Positions 1 through 9,176 are shown, counted from the first letter of the stretch. The stretch: DNA of 64,000 bases from Halopseudomonas laoshanensis (GCF_008365385.1 NZ_QOVF01000002.1:124001-188000), one strand, 5' to 3'. Notes: a model not told the origin generated them from the letters alone. Made by a program: numbers and translations.

Positions 1-234
1 AACGACGACGAATTCTCTGCGCACCTGCTGAAGCTGCTGGGTAGCCCACGCATAGACGTGGAATTGCATTTTCTTGAAGATCTGCAACCCAGCGCCGGCA
101 ACCGCAACCAGTTGGCAAGAAAGAGTCAGGCGGCCGTCAGTCAGGCCTTGGGATTAACTCCAGACTCCGGGGCTGAGGTGGCATCCGAGCTAGCCACAGA
201 TACCGCGGTCGAGCGATTGAAATCGGCGGCCTGA
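1..234 (+). CDS. lysophospholipid acyltransferase, C-terminal part (partial)
   Basis: This is the 3' end of a plus-strand gene that begins before the window; frame 1 is open from base 1 to the TGA at 232-234. The 77 visible residues include a stretch (GSPRIDVELHFLEDL, then RNQLARKSQAAV) that resembles the C-terminus of PlsC-type 1-acyl-glycerol-3-phosphate or lyso-ornithine-lipid acyltransferases. These membrane enzymes transfer acyl groups onto lysolipids. The catalytic HX4D motif would lie upstream, out of view. The last 94 bases overlap the 3' end of the convergent acpH gene, so both proteins appear to have extended tails. The family call rests on the tail only. Confidence 0.6.
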   Translation, partial: NDDEFSAHLLKLLGSPRIDVELHFLEDLQPSAGNRNQLARKSQAAVSQALGLTPDSGAEVASELATDTAVERLKSAA

Positions 235-803
235 TCGGTGGCGTACGCCATCACCTGCGGCATATAGGCCATAAAATCCGCCTCGAAGCCGGGATAATCC
301 TGCTCCAGCTCTTGCGCTGAGCCCGGCAACGGATTGGCGCGCTTGAGCCGCAGCGAAATGTTATCCAGCGCCCGGTGCAGGTTGTGCAACCGGGCGTAGC
401 TGGACAACCAATCATTTTTCGCCATGCGACTGATCGTCGGCCACGCCTGTTCGGGGATGATGGATTGCTGGTCCAGCAATACCGCGTAAATGTCCTGGGT
501 GAATTGCTCCAGCGGCTGGTCCGAAAATGCCTGCCAGTGGCGGGCCAGCAAATGATCGTAGAACATGTCGATCATGATGCCAGCATAGCGGCGACGCTCC
601 GGGCTGACTCGCTCGCGGCTGCGGCGCACCAAGGGGTGAGCGTCCGTGAAGACGTCTATACGCCGATGCAGCCAGATACCGTCGCGTACCCCCCGGGGCA
701 GATCCAGGCGTTCCACGGGCCCGCGCACGAAGTCTCCAAGCAGACTACCCAACGCCTGCTCGGGCTCTTTGGGGCCGAGAAACAGATGCGCGAGAAAATT
801 CAT
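141..803 (-). CDS. acpH: acyl carrier protein phosphodiesterase (AcpH, DUF479)
   Basis: AcpH hydrolyses the 4'-phosphopantetheine arm from holo-ACP in the cytoplasm. The start MNFLAHLFLG, the segment GSLLGDFVRG and the DMFYDHLLARHW region are typical of the family and place conserved Asp/His residues expected for this HD-like phosphodiesterase. At 220 aa it is about 25 residues longer than the usual ~195 aa. The extra Ser/Ala-rich tail is the part that overlaps the convergent acyltransferase gene. The start codon overlaps the stop of the upstream coiled-coil gene by one base (ATGA), which suggests translational coupling. Confidence 0.88.
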   Translation of the reverse strand: MNFLAHLFLGPKEPEQALGSLLGDFVRGPVERLDLPRGVRDGIWLHRRIDVFTDAHPLVRRSRERVSPERRRYAGIMIDMFYDHLLARHWQAFSDQPLEQFTQDIYAVLLDQQSIIPEQAWPTISRMAKNDWLSSYARLHNLHRALDNISLRLKRANPLPGSAQELEQDYPGFEADFMAYMPQVMAYATDQAADFNRSTAVSVASSDATSAPESGVNPKA

Positions 804-1726
804 CAGGGCGCAGAGACCTGCTGTTGCAGGTTGGACATTTGCGTACGCAAGGTATTGATGTTGCGATTGACCTGTACGCGGAAGCTGTCGATAGACTCCA
901 GCGCATCCTGAGTACTGCTCAAGCGTTGATCAATTTCCGAGCGCAGCACCAGCAATTCCTGGTCGAGGTTTACCGACTGCCGCTCACGCGCGAGAATTTC
1001 CAGCTTGGACTCCAGGCTGGAGGTACGGGCCGCCTGACGCTCCAGCTGTTGTTCCAGCTGAGTCAATTGGCCGGCTTCACCGTTAAGTGCCGTGAGCATC
1101 TGTTCAAGCTCCTCCACCGCAGCGAGATTCTCGCTTGAGCGCTGCTCGATAGCTTCCAACAGCTCTTCCTGCTCAACCAGTTGCTCCTGTTGCTCAGTCA
1201 GTTGCTCCGCGCCGGCTTGCACCAATTCTTCCTGGGCCGCCAACCGGGCCAGTAGATCGCGCTCGCTGGTAGCGGCAGTGTCCAGACGGCTCGTTTGCGT
1301 CTGCACTTGATCAGTCAACTCGGCTACCTGCTTTTCCAACTGCTCGAGTTGCGCCGCGCGCGCCTGCTCGGCCTCGCTACGGGAGGACTCAGTCGCACTG
1401 ACCTTACCGGTAATATCCTGAATACGGCCCACCGCATCTTCACTGATGCGTGCAAAGCTGTTTTGCGTGGCCACCAGTTGCTGGCGCAACTGAGTTTGTT
1501 GTTGGTGGCTCCAGTAGCCGAAACCAATCAGCGCCAGCGTCAGTGCCGCACACAGCGCCCACAATGCACCGTTACCCTGGGAGGAAGGCTCGGGTCGTAG
1601 CGGCGTGTGAATGGTCTCTGCCCGGGGACTCACCGCTGGAGAGGGCTGATCGCGGTCCGACAAAGGATCATGGTCATCCGTTGCCCGGAAGCTTGGCAAG
1701 TCGTCATCCCGATCACGTCCTTTCAT
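803..1726 (-). CDS. single-pass membrane coiled-coil protein of unknown function
   Basis: The protein has 307 aa. An acidic, proline-containing cytoplasmic N-terminus (residues 1-50) is followed by one membrane helix (GALWALCAALTLALIGFGYW, about 52-71). The rest, about 75-305, is rich in Gln, Glu, Leu and Ala with the heptad character of a long coiled coil. No enzymatic motif is visible. The predicted topology is a type II anchor with a periplasmic coiled coil. It is translationally coupled to acpH downstream. I do not recognise a named family; a role in envelope organisation would be a guess. Confidence 0.75.
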   Translation of the reverse strand: MKGRDRDDDLPSFRATDDHDPLSDRDQPSPAVSPRAETIHTPLRPEPSSQGNGALWALCAALTLALIGFGYWSHQQQTQLRQQLVATQNSFARISEDAVGRIQDITGKVSATESSRSEAEQARAAQLEQLEKQVAELTDQVQTQTSRLDTAATSERDLLARLAAQEELVQAGAEQLTEQQEQLVEQEELLEAIEQRSSENLAAVEELEQMLTALNGEAGQLTQLEQQLERQAARTSSLESKLEILARERQSVNLDQELLVLRSEIDQRLSSTQDALESIDSFRVQVNRNINTLRTQMSNLQQQVSAP

Positions 1727-1951
1727 GTACTAACCTCTTTTCTTTTGACAAAAAACCTTGAAAAGGCCGCGCCAGAGCGGTGCAATCATGCACCAGCAGA
1801 TCGCAGGCCTAGCCCCGCAGGGGGCCACTTTGCGCCGTTGGACCCGCTACAGCGCGCATAAATCCGTCGAATCGGACAATTGGTACATATTCTGCTTGTT
1901 ACAGGAACGCTTGGCCAGAACCCTCGACTGTTAACCAAGCCACCAGGGGGC

Positions 1952-2314
1952 ATGATGTTTACTGAAGCGCAATTCAATCGCACTACACTCGAATGCATGA
2001 CCGCACTGCGACGCCGACTCAAACAGGAACTGGGAGTGACTGTCAGGCTTAGCGATGTCGACGCGGTCGAGCACATGATCCGCCTCAGTCGGGACAGTCG
2101 TTTGGGTGACATCCGCGAACTGGGCCTGCGCCTGGCCGATATGACCACGCCCGAAGCAGAGCCCGAGCCGGAGATGCAACTGGGCCAGGGTGCGATCGCT
2201 TCGCGTCAGCGTCTGTTGCAGCAGACGCCCGCCCCAGCCTTCGAGGCACCGCCGCCGGTGCGGCAGAATGAATCAGCGCCGGTGCGCATCTACCGCGGGC
2301 AGGTAGTCCGCTAG
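1952..2314 (+). CDS. conserved hypothetical small protein
   Basis: A 120-aa protein. The ATG at 1952 (or the adjacent one at 1955) follows an AGGGGG ribosome binding site at 1945-1950 and is preferred over the upstream GTG at 1880, which has no such site. The N-terminal half (EAQFNRTTLECMTALRRRL, then LSDVDAVEHMIRLSRDSR) is predicted helical. The C-terminal third is Pro/Ala/Glu-rich and probably disordered. No known domain recognised. The last 42 bases overlap the 3' end of the convergent oxidoreductase gene. Coding status rests on start context, codon pattern and the ordered N-terminal half. Confidence 0.65.
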   Translation: MMFTEAQFNRTTLECMTALRRRLKQELGVTVRLSDVDAVEHMIRLSRDSRLGDIRELGLRLADMTTPEAEPEPEMQLGQGAIASRQRLLQQTPAPAFEAPPPVRQNESAPVRIYRGQVVR

Positions 2315-3310
2315 CGCCGACATGCCCGCCTGCCACCAGCTGGCAAAACGAGCAATGCCCTCCTCGGTGCTGACGGTGGGCACGTAGCCAAGATGCTCGC
2401 GCGCAGCGCTGATATCCAGATTGAAATCGCGCGCCATAACGGCCATACCCAGGCGAAATATGGCTGGCTCAGGTTGACCTGGGGTTAACCGGGCTTTCAG
2501 CTCGGCGATACTGGCCAGACCGTAAGCCAAGGCATAGGGCATATGCTGGGTCAATGGCGGCATGCCCAGCGTGCCAAGCAGTCGATTGAAGGTCGGCCAG
2601 AACGCCACCGGATCTCCATTACTGATGTTGTAGGCACGCCCTAGCGCAGTGGAAGGCGCCTGCAACGCCAACAGCAATGCCTGACTGACGTTCTCCACCG
2701 GAGTCAGATCCACACGATTGTCGCCACGACCGATAATGCGCAACCGGCCACTCTGATGAGCCCGCAGCAAACGAGGAAATACCGAGGTGTCACCCGCGCC
2801 GATGACCAACCGCGGCCGCAGTGCAATCACTTCCAGCCCCTGGCGACCGGCAGCAAGAACCTTCTGGTCGGCCAGATATTTAGTAGCGCCGTAATGATCA
2901 AAAAAGCGTGGCGGCTTGAAATCTTCACTGACATCCCGGTGGTGCTGGCCGTCAAAGTAGATTGACGGAGAAGACAGATGCACCAGACGCGGAATCTGCT
3001 GTTGCTGCATCGCTGCGATGATGTGCTCGGTCACACGAACATTGGCGTCATAGAAATGCTGGTAGCTGCCCCACGTCCCTACCGCGCCTGCACAGTGAAC
3101 AACGGCGTCGCAGCCGGCACTGGCCTTCAGGGCGAATGCCGCATCGAGCAGATCCCCGGCAATACACTCGGCGCCGCGTTCGGCCAGCCAGCCCATCGCC
3201 GCCATCTGCCGCCCTGAACAGACGACCTGCAACCCCTGCGCCAACGCATGGGCCGCAAAGCGCCCGCCGATAAAGCCGCTGGCACCCGTGACCAGAATCC
3301 GCATAGTCAT
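2273..3310 (-). CDS. NAD(P)-dependent epimerase/dehydratase (extended SDR, 3-beta-HSD-like)
   Basis: 345 aa. The N-terminus MRILVTGASGFIGG carries the GxxGxxG Rossmann motif of extended short-chain dehydrogenases. The active-site YxxxK is present as YGATK, and an upstream LSSPSIY supplies the serine. This pattern fits the 3-beta-hydroxysteroid dehydrogenase/isomerase-like or dihydroflavonol-reductase-like group, which act on sterol- or polyketide-like substrates. The actual substrate cannot be read from sequence. Translation may begin at the third residue (3304), which has comparable SD spacing. It is convergent with the small hypothetical gene and divergent from the enoyl-reductase-like gene at 3444. 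Confidence 0.82.
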   Translation of the reverse strand: MTMRILVTGASGFIGGRFAAHALAQGLQVVCSGRQMAAMGWLAERGAECIAGDLLDAAFALKASAGCDAVVHCAGAVGTWGSYQHFYDANVRVTEHIIAAMQQQQIPRLVHLSSPSIYFDGQHHRDVSEDFKPPRFFDHYGATKYLADQKVLAAGRQGLEVIALRPRLVIGAGDTSVFPRLLRAHQSGRLRIIGRGDNRVDLTPVENVSQALLLALQAPSTALGRAYNISNGDPVAFWPTFNRLLGTLGMPPLTQHMPYALAYGLASIAELKARLTPGQPEPAIFRLGMAVMARDFNLDISAAREHLGYVPTVSTEEGIARFASWWQAGMSALADYLPAVDAHRR

Positions 3311-3443
3311 CCTACCCCTTTTTTTGTTGTTAGCCTCTGCAAGGCTAAAGCATACACCGGCACAGGCACTGGCGCTGTGGAGTTGCAGCCGTTAACCTCA
3401 AGCCTTGGATGCGGCAGCGCCGCACGGCAGAAGAGGAAGAACC

Positions 3444-4496
3444 ATGCAGGAATGGATGATATACGGCGCCAATGGCTATACCGGCACCCTGTTGGCCAGG
3501 GAGGCCTACGAGCAGGGTCTGAAACCGGTGCTCGCCGGGCGCAATCGCAGCGCGGTGGAGGCTTTGGCCAGCGAACTGGACTTGCCTTGCCGGATCTTCG
3601 ACTTGCGCGACGCTGCGGCCGCCATTGAAGGGGTAAAAGGTATGCAAGCCGTTGCCCATTGCGCCGGCCCCTTTTCGGCCACCAGTCAGCCGATGATTGA
3701 CGCCTGTCTCGCCAACCATTGCCATTATCTGGATATCACCGGAGAGATAGACGTGTTTGTTGCTGCGCAGCAGCGCCATGCAGAGGCGGAGGCGGCCAAT
3801 ATCGTTATCTGTTCGGGAGTTGGCTTTGACGTCATCCCTACCGATTGCATCGCTGCCACCTTGAAAGCCGAACTACCAGACGCCGACCGCCTGGCCCTGG
3901 GCTTTGACTCACGCAGCGGCTTTTCGCCGGGCACTGCCAAGACCTCGGTAGAAGGGCTCAAGTATGGCGGCAAGGTGCGGGAAAAAGACAAGATCCGCAC
4001 TGTTCCGCTGGCATGGCAGAGTCGCGAGATCGACTTTGGCAACGGCACCAAATACGCCGTCACCATTCCCTGGGGCGATATCGCCACCGCCTGGTTTTCT
4101 ACCGGCATCGATAATATTGAGGTGTTTATTCCCATGGCACCGAGTGCCGCCACCCGTCTGCGGCGGCTGGATTGGCTCAGACCGGTGCTCGGCCTGGCGC
4201 CTGTTCAGGCCCTGCTGAAGCATCTGGTGGGCCGCAAGATCACCGGGCCGGACAGTCAGCAACGGCTCAGCGCGCGGACCTTTGTCTGGGGCGAAGCGCA
4301 GAACCGGGCGGGCAAGAAGGTCACCGCGCGTATCGAAGTCGCCAACGGTTATGACGTGACGGTGCACGGCGTATTGATGGCAGTCAAACACGTGCTGGAA
4401 GGCGTGCGGGCGCCGGGTTATTTCACCCCTTCACGGCTGATGGGCGATCATTGCATTGAAGAGTTGCCCGGCTCGGGAAAAATTCAGATCAGCTAG
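3444..4496 (+). CDS. saccharopine dehydrogenase-like / trans-acting enoyl reductase family protein
   Basis: 350 aa starting at the ATG at 3444, which has a GAGGAAGA ribosome binding site 7 bases upstream; a longer frame from 3405 has none. The N-terminus MQEWMIYGANGYTGTL has the GxxGxxG nucleotide-binding pattern of the saccharopine-dehydrogenase-like Rossmann family. The later CSGVGFDVIPTDC segment is typical of the group annotated as trans-acting enoyl reductases. The likely role is NAD(P)-dependent reduction of a lipid or isoprenoid intermediate; the substrate is unknown. It lies head-to-head with the preceding SDR gene, and its 3' end overlaps argP by 8 bases. Confidence 0.75.
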   Translation: MQEWMIYGANGYTGTLLAREAYEQGLKPVLAGRNRSAVEALASELDLPCRIFDLRDAAAAIEGVKGMQAVAHCAGPFSATSQPMIDACLANHCHYLDITGEIDVFVAAQQRHAEAEAANIVICSGVGFDVIPTDCIAATLKAELPDADRLALGFDSRSGFSPGTAKTSVEGLKYGGKVREKDKIRTVPLAWQSREIDFGNGTKYAVTIPWGDIATAWFSTGIDNIEVFIPMAPSAATRLRRLDWLRPVLGLAPVQALLKHLVGRKITGPDSQQRLSARTFVWGEAQNRAGKKVTARIEVANGYDVTVHGVLMAVKHVLEGVRAPGYFTPSRLMGDHCIEELPGSGKIQIS

Positions 4497-5397
4497 GGAA
4501 CGCCGACGCCTGACCCTTACCCAGCAAGCCAGGCGCGCTGCTTGCCAGCTGCTGGGTCAGTTGCTCCAACAGGCGCCCGCCATTGCGCCAGTAGTGCCAG
4601 TACAGCGGAACATCCACGCCCTGCCCCGGCAGAATTTCCCGCAGCAGACCCTGTTCAAGTTCCTGGATAATCTGTAGCGCTGGGACCATACCCCAGCCGA
4701 TGCCCGCGCAGAGCATGCGCACAAACCCCTCAGAGGACGGACACAGGTGGTAGGGAAACTCGCCCTGGTAGCCGCAGTTGGCCAGGAACCGATGCTGCAA
4801 CTGATCGTCCGAACCGAACACAATAGCCGGCGCCTGGCCCCATGCAGGCGCCTTCCACCCTGGCGGAAAATAAGTGGCCAGCAGGTCGGAGCGCGCCACC
4901 GCCAGGTATCGCATGTCGCCCAATTTAAGCGCGCGAGCCCCGGCTACCGGCGTGGGTGTAGCGCAAACACATCCGGCCACCTCGCCGGAGCGCATACGCC
5001 GCAGGCCTACATCCTGGTCGTCGGTCAGCAGATCCAATAGCAGCCCCTGCTCTTCGCACAGCGGCGCCACGGCCGCCGCCCACCAGGTCGCCAGGCTATC
5101 GGCATTCAGGGCAATACGCAGTCGCGTTTGCCCCGCGCCCTGCTCGCCCATTGGCACATCCTGAAGCAGATCACGCTCCAGCAAGCGCACCTGTTGCATA
5201 TGATTGAGCAGCCTCTGCCCAGCCAGGGTGGGCACCGGTGGTGACCTGCGCAGCAGCACCGGGGCACCCACGCGAGACTCCAGCAACTTGATCCGCTGCG
5301 ACACCGCGGACTGCGACAACCCCAGCGTAAGCGCCGCCCGTTCAAAGCCACCCTGCTCGACCACGGCGGCTAATGCCTGCAGCAACTTATAATCCAT
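4489..5397 (-). CDS. argP: LysR-family regulator ArgP (IciA)
   Basis: 302 aa from the ATG at 5397, matching the ~300 aa of ArgP; a TTG-type extension to 5490 is not needed. The N-terminal winged helix (MDYKLLQALAAVVEQGGF, then LGLSQSAVSQRIKLLE) is characteristic of ArgP, and the C-terminal part is a substrate-binding-like effector domain. ArgP activates the arginine/lysine exporter gene in response to basic amino acids. Here it is divergent from a LysE/ArgO exporter gene across 98 bases of AT-rich DNA. That arrangement is what makes the identification strong. Confidence 0.88.
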   Translation of the reverse strand: MDYKLLQALAAVVEQGGFERAALTLGLSQSAVSQRIKLLESRVGAPVLLRRSPPVPTLAGQRLLNHMQQVRLLERDLLQDVPMGEQGAGQTRLRIALNADSLATWWAAAVAPLCEEQGLLLDLLTDDQDVGLRRMRSGEVAGCVCATPTPVAGARALKLGDMRYLAVARSDLLATYFPPGWKAPAWGQAPAIVFGSDDQLQHRFLANCGYQGEFPYHLCPSSEGFVRMLCAGIGWGMVPALQIIQELEQGLLREILPGQGVDVPLYWHYWRNGGRLLEQLTQQLASSAPGLLGKGQASAFPS

Positions 5398-5495
5398 AAT
5401 TATTAATTCTCTTAATACTGCATAACGATTATTCGTTTTCCTTATTTGGCAGAGTAACCGAAACTGCCGACTCGTTGAACCAGGAATCAAGCCAA

Positions 5496-6092
5496 ATGAT
5501 GAGCACTTACTTTACCGGGTTATTTGTCGCCACCGGGCTGATCATCGCGATCGGCGCCCAGAACGCTTTCGTTCTCGGGCAGAGCCTCAAACGCGAGCAT
5601 CACCTTACCGCCGCGATCCTGTGCATGAGTTGCGACGCGGTGCTCATTGTCGCCGGTACTTTCGGGCTTGGCGCCCTGCTGCAGGAGCACTCGTTACTGC
5701 TGGAGATCACGCGCTGGGGCGGTGTACTCTTCCTGCTCAGCTATGCTGCGCTGGCGCTACGCCGCGCCAGCAAGCCAACTGCCTTGAACGTCGACGTGCA
5801 GCCACCCCGAACGCGGCGTGCCGTGATCCTTGCGACGCTGGCGGTCACCCTGCTGAACCCGCATGTCTACCTGGATACCGTGGTGTTGATCGGGTCCATC
5901 GGCGCGCAACAACAACTGCCCGGCATATTTGCTCTGGGCGCGGTCAGCGGCTCGATTCTCTGGTTTACTGCCCTGGCGCTTGGCGGCGCCTGGCTGGCGC
6001 CTTGGCTAAGCCGCCCCTACACCTGGAAACTGATCGATGTGGGCGTGGCCTGCATGATGCTGAGCGTTGCCTGGGGCCTCGCCAACTCCTGA
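5496..6092 (+). CDS. argO: LysE/ArgO-family basic amino acid exporter
   Basis: 198 aa. The ATG pair at 5496/5499 follows an AGGA site at 5482-5485 and is preferred to the TTG at 5475. The hydrophobic N-terminus with AIGAQNAFVLGQ is the LysE-superfamily signature, and about six membrane helices can be traced. Proteins of this group export arginine and/or lysine across the inner membrane. Divergent argP is the expected transcriptional activator. Which amino acid is preferred cannot be decided from sequence. Confidence 0.87.
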   Translation: MMSTYFTGLFVATGLIIAIGAQNAFVLGQSLKREHHLTAAILCMSCDAVLIVAGTFGLGALLQEHSLLLEITRWGGVLFLLSYAALALRRASKPTALNVDVQPPRTRRAVILATLAVTLLNPHVYLDTVVLIGSIGAQQQLPGIFALGAVSGSILWFTALALGGAWLAPWLSRPYTWKLIDVGVACMMLSVAWGLANS

Positions 6093-6317
6093 GCCCGAGG
6101 CTCTAACCGGCGTAAAACCACATGCTTGGTGCGTGGATAGAGTGCCACGGTGATGCTATGATAATTGCTTCCCGGTCGGTTGGACGGGCAACGCCCAATT
6201 CACAAGAGGCGTCATCAGGCTGTTGGACCAAGAGCTGCCAGCCTGCCAGTCACACCACGGATTCGTGTCGTTTTCATACCGTTTCCGGATCCTGATACCT
6301 GAAGATGGAGATACAAC

Positions 6318-6899
6318 ATGGCTTTTGAATTACCAGCATTGCCCTATGAAAAAACTGCGCTGCAGCCACACATTTCGGCTGAGACGCTGGAATACCACCA
6401 CGACAAGCACCACAAGACTTATGTCGACAACCTGAACAACCTGGTCCCCGGTACCGAATTCGAAGGCAAAAGCCTGGAAGAGATCATCAAGACTTCCAAG
6501 GGTGGCGTATTCAACAATGCAGCCCAGGTCTGGAACCACACGTTCTACTGGAACTGCCTGAGCCCGAACGGCGGTGGCGAGCCCACTGGCGAGCTGGCCG
6601 ATGCCATCAACAAGTCCTTTGGCTCCTTTGACAAGTTCAAGGAAGAGTTCAGCAAGACTTCGATTGGCACCTTCGGTTCTGGCTGGGGCTGGTTGGTCAA
6701 GCGCAGCGATGGTTCCCTGGCGCTGGTCAGCACTGTTGGTGCTGGCAACCCCATCACCTCCGGCGACACGCCGCTGCTGACCTGCGATGTATGGGAACAT
6801 GCCTACTACATCGACTACCGCAACGCCCGTCCGAAATACGTCGAAGCGTTCTGGAATCTGGTCAACTGGGACTTCGTTGCGAAAAATCTCGCCGCGTAA
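6318..6899 (+). CDS. sodB: iron superoxide dismutase
   Basis: 193 aa, the usual length of SodB. It dismutates superoxide in the cytoplasm. The metal ligands are visible: His in ALQPHIS, His in [10 protein letters not shown], and Asp and His in [11 protein letters not shown]. The [12 protein letters not shown] and GSGWGWLV contexts favour the iron over the manganese type. A GGAG ribosome binding site lies 8 bases upstream. It stands alone between argO and the EAL gene, and a strong hairpin with a UUCG loop follows it. The 225 bases upstream hold no gene; a TATGAT at 6157 with a weak -35 box is a possible promoter. Confidence 0.95.
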   Translation: MAFELPALPYEKTALQPHISAETLEYHHDKHHKTYVDNLNNLVPGTEFEGKSLEEIIKTSKGGVFNNAAQVWNHTFYWNCLSPNGGGEPTGELADAINKSFGSFDKFKEEFSKTSIGTFGSGWGWLVKRSDGSLALVSTVGAGNPITSGDTPLLTCDVWEHAYYIDYRNARPKYVEAFWNLVNWDFVAKNLAA

Positions 6900-6921
6900 T
6901 ACCTGGGTAGTTATCGCTCCA

Positions 6922-6947
6922 ACACACCCCGCTTCGGCGGGGTGTGT
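6922..6947 (+). terminator. hairpin terminator after sodB
   Basis: Perfect 11-bp inverted repeat ACACACCCCGC / GCGGGGTGTGT closed by a TTCG tetraloop, 23 bases after the sodB stop. Only a short T stretch (CGTTT) follows, so termination efficiency is uncertain, but position and stability fit a 3' end for sodB mRNA. Confidence 0.75.
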
Positions 6948-7103
6948 CGTTTATGTCTATTAAATGACGCTGGCACTTTGACGTCATTCGATTCCTCACC
7001 GATACTGGGTATCATGTGCTGCGCGCAAAGCCCCATTGCATGATTGCGCCGGGCCCTTGATGATGTACAGATACCTATCAACTGATGCTGGAATAACAAG
7101 ACA

Positions 7104-9173
7104 TTGAAACCGGAGCGCCGACACAGTCTATCGATCAAGCTTCTGCGCCTTGTTCTGCTCTGGGCATTGCTTGTTGGAATCGTGCTCAGTTGCGCACAGA
7201 TACTCTATGATTTGAAGAAGGAGCGGTCACTGATAGACAGTACCGCTGCCCAGATTCTGGCCATGTCCCGCGACCCCGCGACCCAGGCGGTGTATAGCCT
7301 GGACAGGGAAATGGCCATGCAGGTGGTGGAAGGCCTCTTCGAGCATGAAGCGGTGCGCTTTGCCTCCATCGGCCATCCTGATGAAGCCCCCCTGGCATAC
7401 CGTGAAGAGATTACTCCCAGCTCCGGATACCGCACGCTGACCGACTGGTTGTTCGGCGCAGAACAAAGCTACAGCATCGAGCTGCATGGTCGCGCACCGT
7501 ACAACGAGTATTACGGTGACCTGCGTCTGACGCTGGATACTCATCCCTACGGCAATGACTTTCTGCAAAGCTCGCTGATCATCATGCTCTCCGGCATTCT
7601 GCGAGCGATGGCAATGGCCTTCGTGCTGTTTCTCATCTATCACGTACTGCTGACCAAACCCCTGGCACGAATTATTGGCCATATCGCCGACATCAATCCC
7701 GACCAACCGGGCAAAATGCACATCCCCATGTTGCCTGGCCAGGAAAAGAACGAGTTGGGTGTCTGGATCAACAAGGCCAACGAGCTGCTGGATTCCATCG
7801 AGCGCAACAGCCATCGCCGCCGTGAAGCTGAGGCCAACTTGCTGCACATGGCCCACCACGACACCCTGACCAGCCTGCCCAATCGCAGCATGCTGCAGGA
7901 ACAGCTCGGCCGCATCCTGACCGATGCAGGCCGGCGCCAGCGCGGCGTGGCTGTGCTGTGCTGCGGGCTGGACGATTTCAAGGAGGTCAACGAGCAGTTC
8001 AGCTACCAATCGGGCGACAGCCTGCTGGTCGCCGTTGCAGACCGTTTGCGCGCCAACAGCGGTCGCCTGGGCAGCCTGGCACGCTTGGGCGGTGATCAGT
8101 TCGCGCTGATTCAGACCGGGATCAATGAGCCCTATGAAGCTGCCGAGCTCGCGCAAACCATTCTTGACGACCTGAACCGCCCGTTCGAACTGGGAGACCA
8201 CAGCATCAGCCTGCGGGCGACCATTGGTATCACCCTGTTCCCCGATGACGGCGACGACGCTGAAAAACTGCTGCAGAAAGCAGAGCAGACGATGATGCTG
8301 GCCAAGGCACGCTCACGCAATCGCTACCAGTTTTACATCGCCAGCCTGGATAGCGAGATGCGCGTTCGCCGTGAACTGGAAAAAGACCTGCGCGGCGCGC
8401 TGGCCCGCAACGAGTTCCATCTGGTCTACCAACCCCAGGTCAGCTACAGCAGTCACAAGGTAGTGGGTGTGGAAGCCTTGATCCGCTGGCAGCATCCTGA
8501 ACGCGGCCTGGTCCCGCCGGATCTGTTCATTCCACTGGCCGAACAGAACGGCAGCATTATCGGGATCGGCGAGTGGGTACTGGAACAGGCCTGCCATCAA
8601 CTCAGCCTGTGGCGTAAAGACGGCTTCACCGATCTACGCATGGCCGTCAATCTGTCCACCGTACAGCTGCACCATAGCGAGTTGTCCAAACTGGTTACCA
8701 ACCTCATGCAGCGGTACAAGTTACCGCCCCACAGCCTTGAGCTGGAGGTCACAGAAACCGGTTTGATGGAGGATATTTCCGCTGCTGCAGGCCACCTGAA
8801 CAACCTGAAAAAGGCCGGCGTATTGATTGCGATCGACGATTTTGGTACCGGTTATTCTTCGCTGAGTTATCTTCGCGGCCTGCCGCTGGACAAGATCAAG
8901 ATCGACAAGAGCTTTGTACTGGATGTGCTGGTCGACGAAGACGACGCCACCATCGTCCGCGCAATCATCCAGCTGGGCCGCAGCTTGAATATGCAGGTGA
9001 TTGCCGAGGGCGTCGAATCCGCCGCGCAGGAAGCCTACATTATCGATCAGGGTTGTAGTGAAGGTCAGGGCTATTACTACAGTCGGCCGCTGTCAGCCAC
9101 TGCGCTGGCTGACTGGTTACGCAATTACAGCACCCGCAAGGTCGCTCGCCAGAACGCCAACCAGCACATCTGA
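7104..9173 (+). CDS. membrane c-di-GMP phosphodiesterase with degenerate GGDEF and intact EAL domain
   Basis: 689 aa. The start must be the TTG at 7104 or later, because an in-frame stop lies at 7083. Two membrane helices (about 14-36 and 158-183) enclose a ~120-aa periplasmic sensor region, followed by a HAMP-like linker, a GGDEF domain and a C-terminal EAL domain. The GGDEF signature is altered to LGGDQF, so cyclase activity is doubtful. The EAL domain keeps EALIRW, the Asn in AVNLS, the Glu in LEVTE, DDFGTGYSS, the Lys in IKIDKS and IAEGVES, so it should hydrolyse c-di-GMP. It is probably a periplasmic-signal-controlled phosphodiesterase. Confidence 0.88.
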   Translation: MKPERRHSLSIKLLRLVLLWALLVGIVLSCAQILYDLKKERSLIDSTAAQILAMSRDPATQAVYSLDREMAMQVVEGLFEHEAVRFASIGHPDEAPLAYREEITPSSGYRTLTDWLFGAEQSYSIELHGRAPYNEYYGDLRLTLDTHPYGNDFLQSSLIIMLSGILRAMAMAFVLFLIYHVLLTKPLARIIGHIADINPDQPGKMHIPMLPGQEKNELGVWINKANELLDSIERNSHRRREAEANLLHMAHHDTLTSLPNRSMLQEQLGRILTDAGRRQRGVAVLCCGLDDFKEVNEQFSYQSGDSLLVAVADRLRANSGRLGSLARLGGDQFALIQTGINEPYEAAELAQTILDDLNRPFELGDHSISLRATIGITLFPDDGDDAEKLLQKAEQTMMLAKARSRNRYQFYIASLDSEMRVRRELEKDLRGALARNEFHLVYQPQVSYSSHKVVGVEALIRWQHPERGLVPPDLFIPLAEQNGSIIGIGEWVLEQACHQLSLWRKDGFTDLRMAVNLSTVQLHHSELSKLVTNLMQRYKLPPHSLELEVTETGLMEDISAAAGHLNNLKKAGVLIAIDDFGTGYSSLSYLRGLPLDKIKIDKSFVLDVLVDEDDATIVRAIIQLGRSLNMQVIAEGVESAAQEAYIIDQGCSEGQGYYYSRPLSATALADWLRNYSTRKVARQNANQHI

Positions 9174-9176
9174 ATC

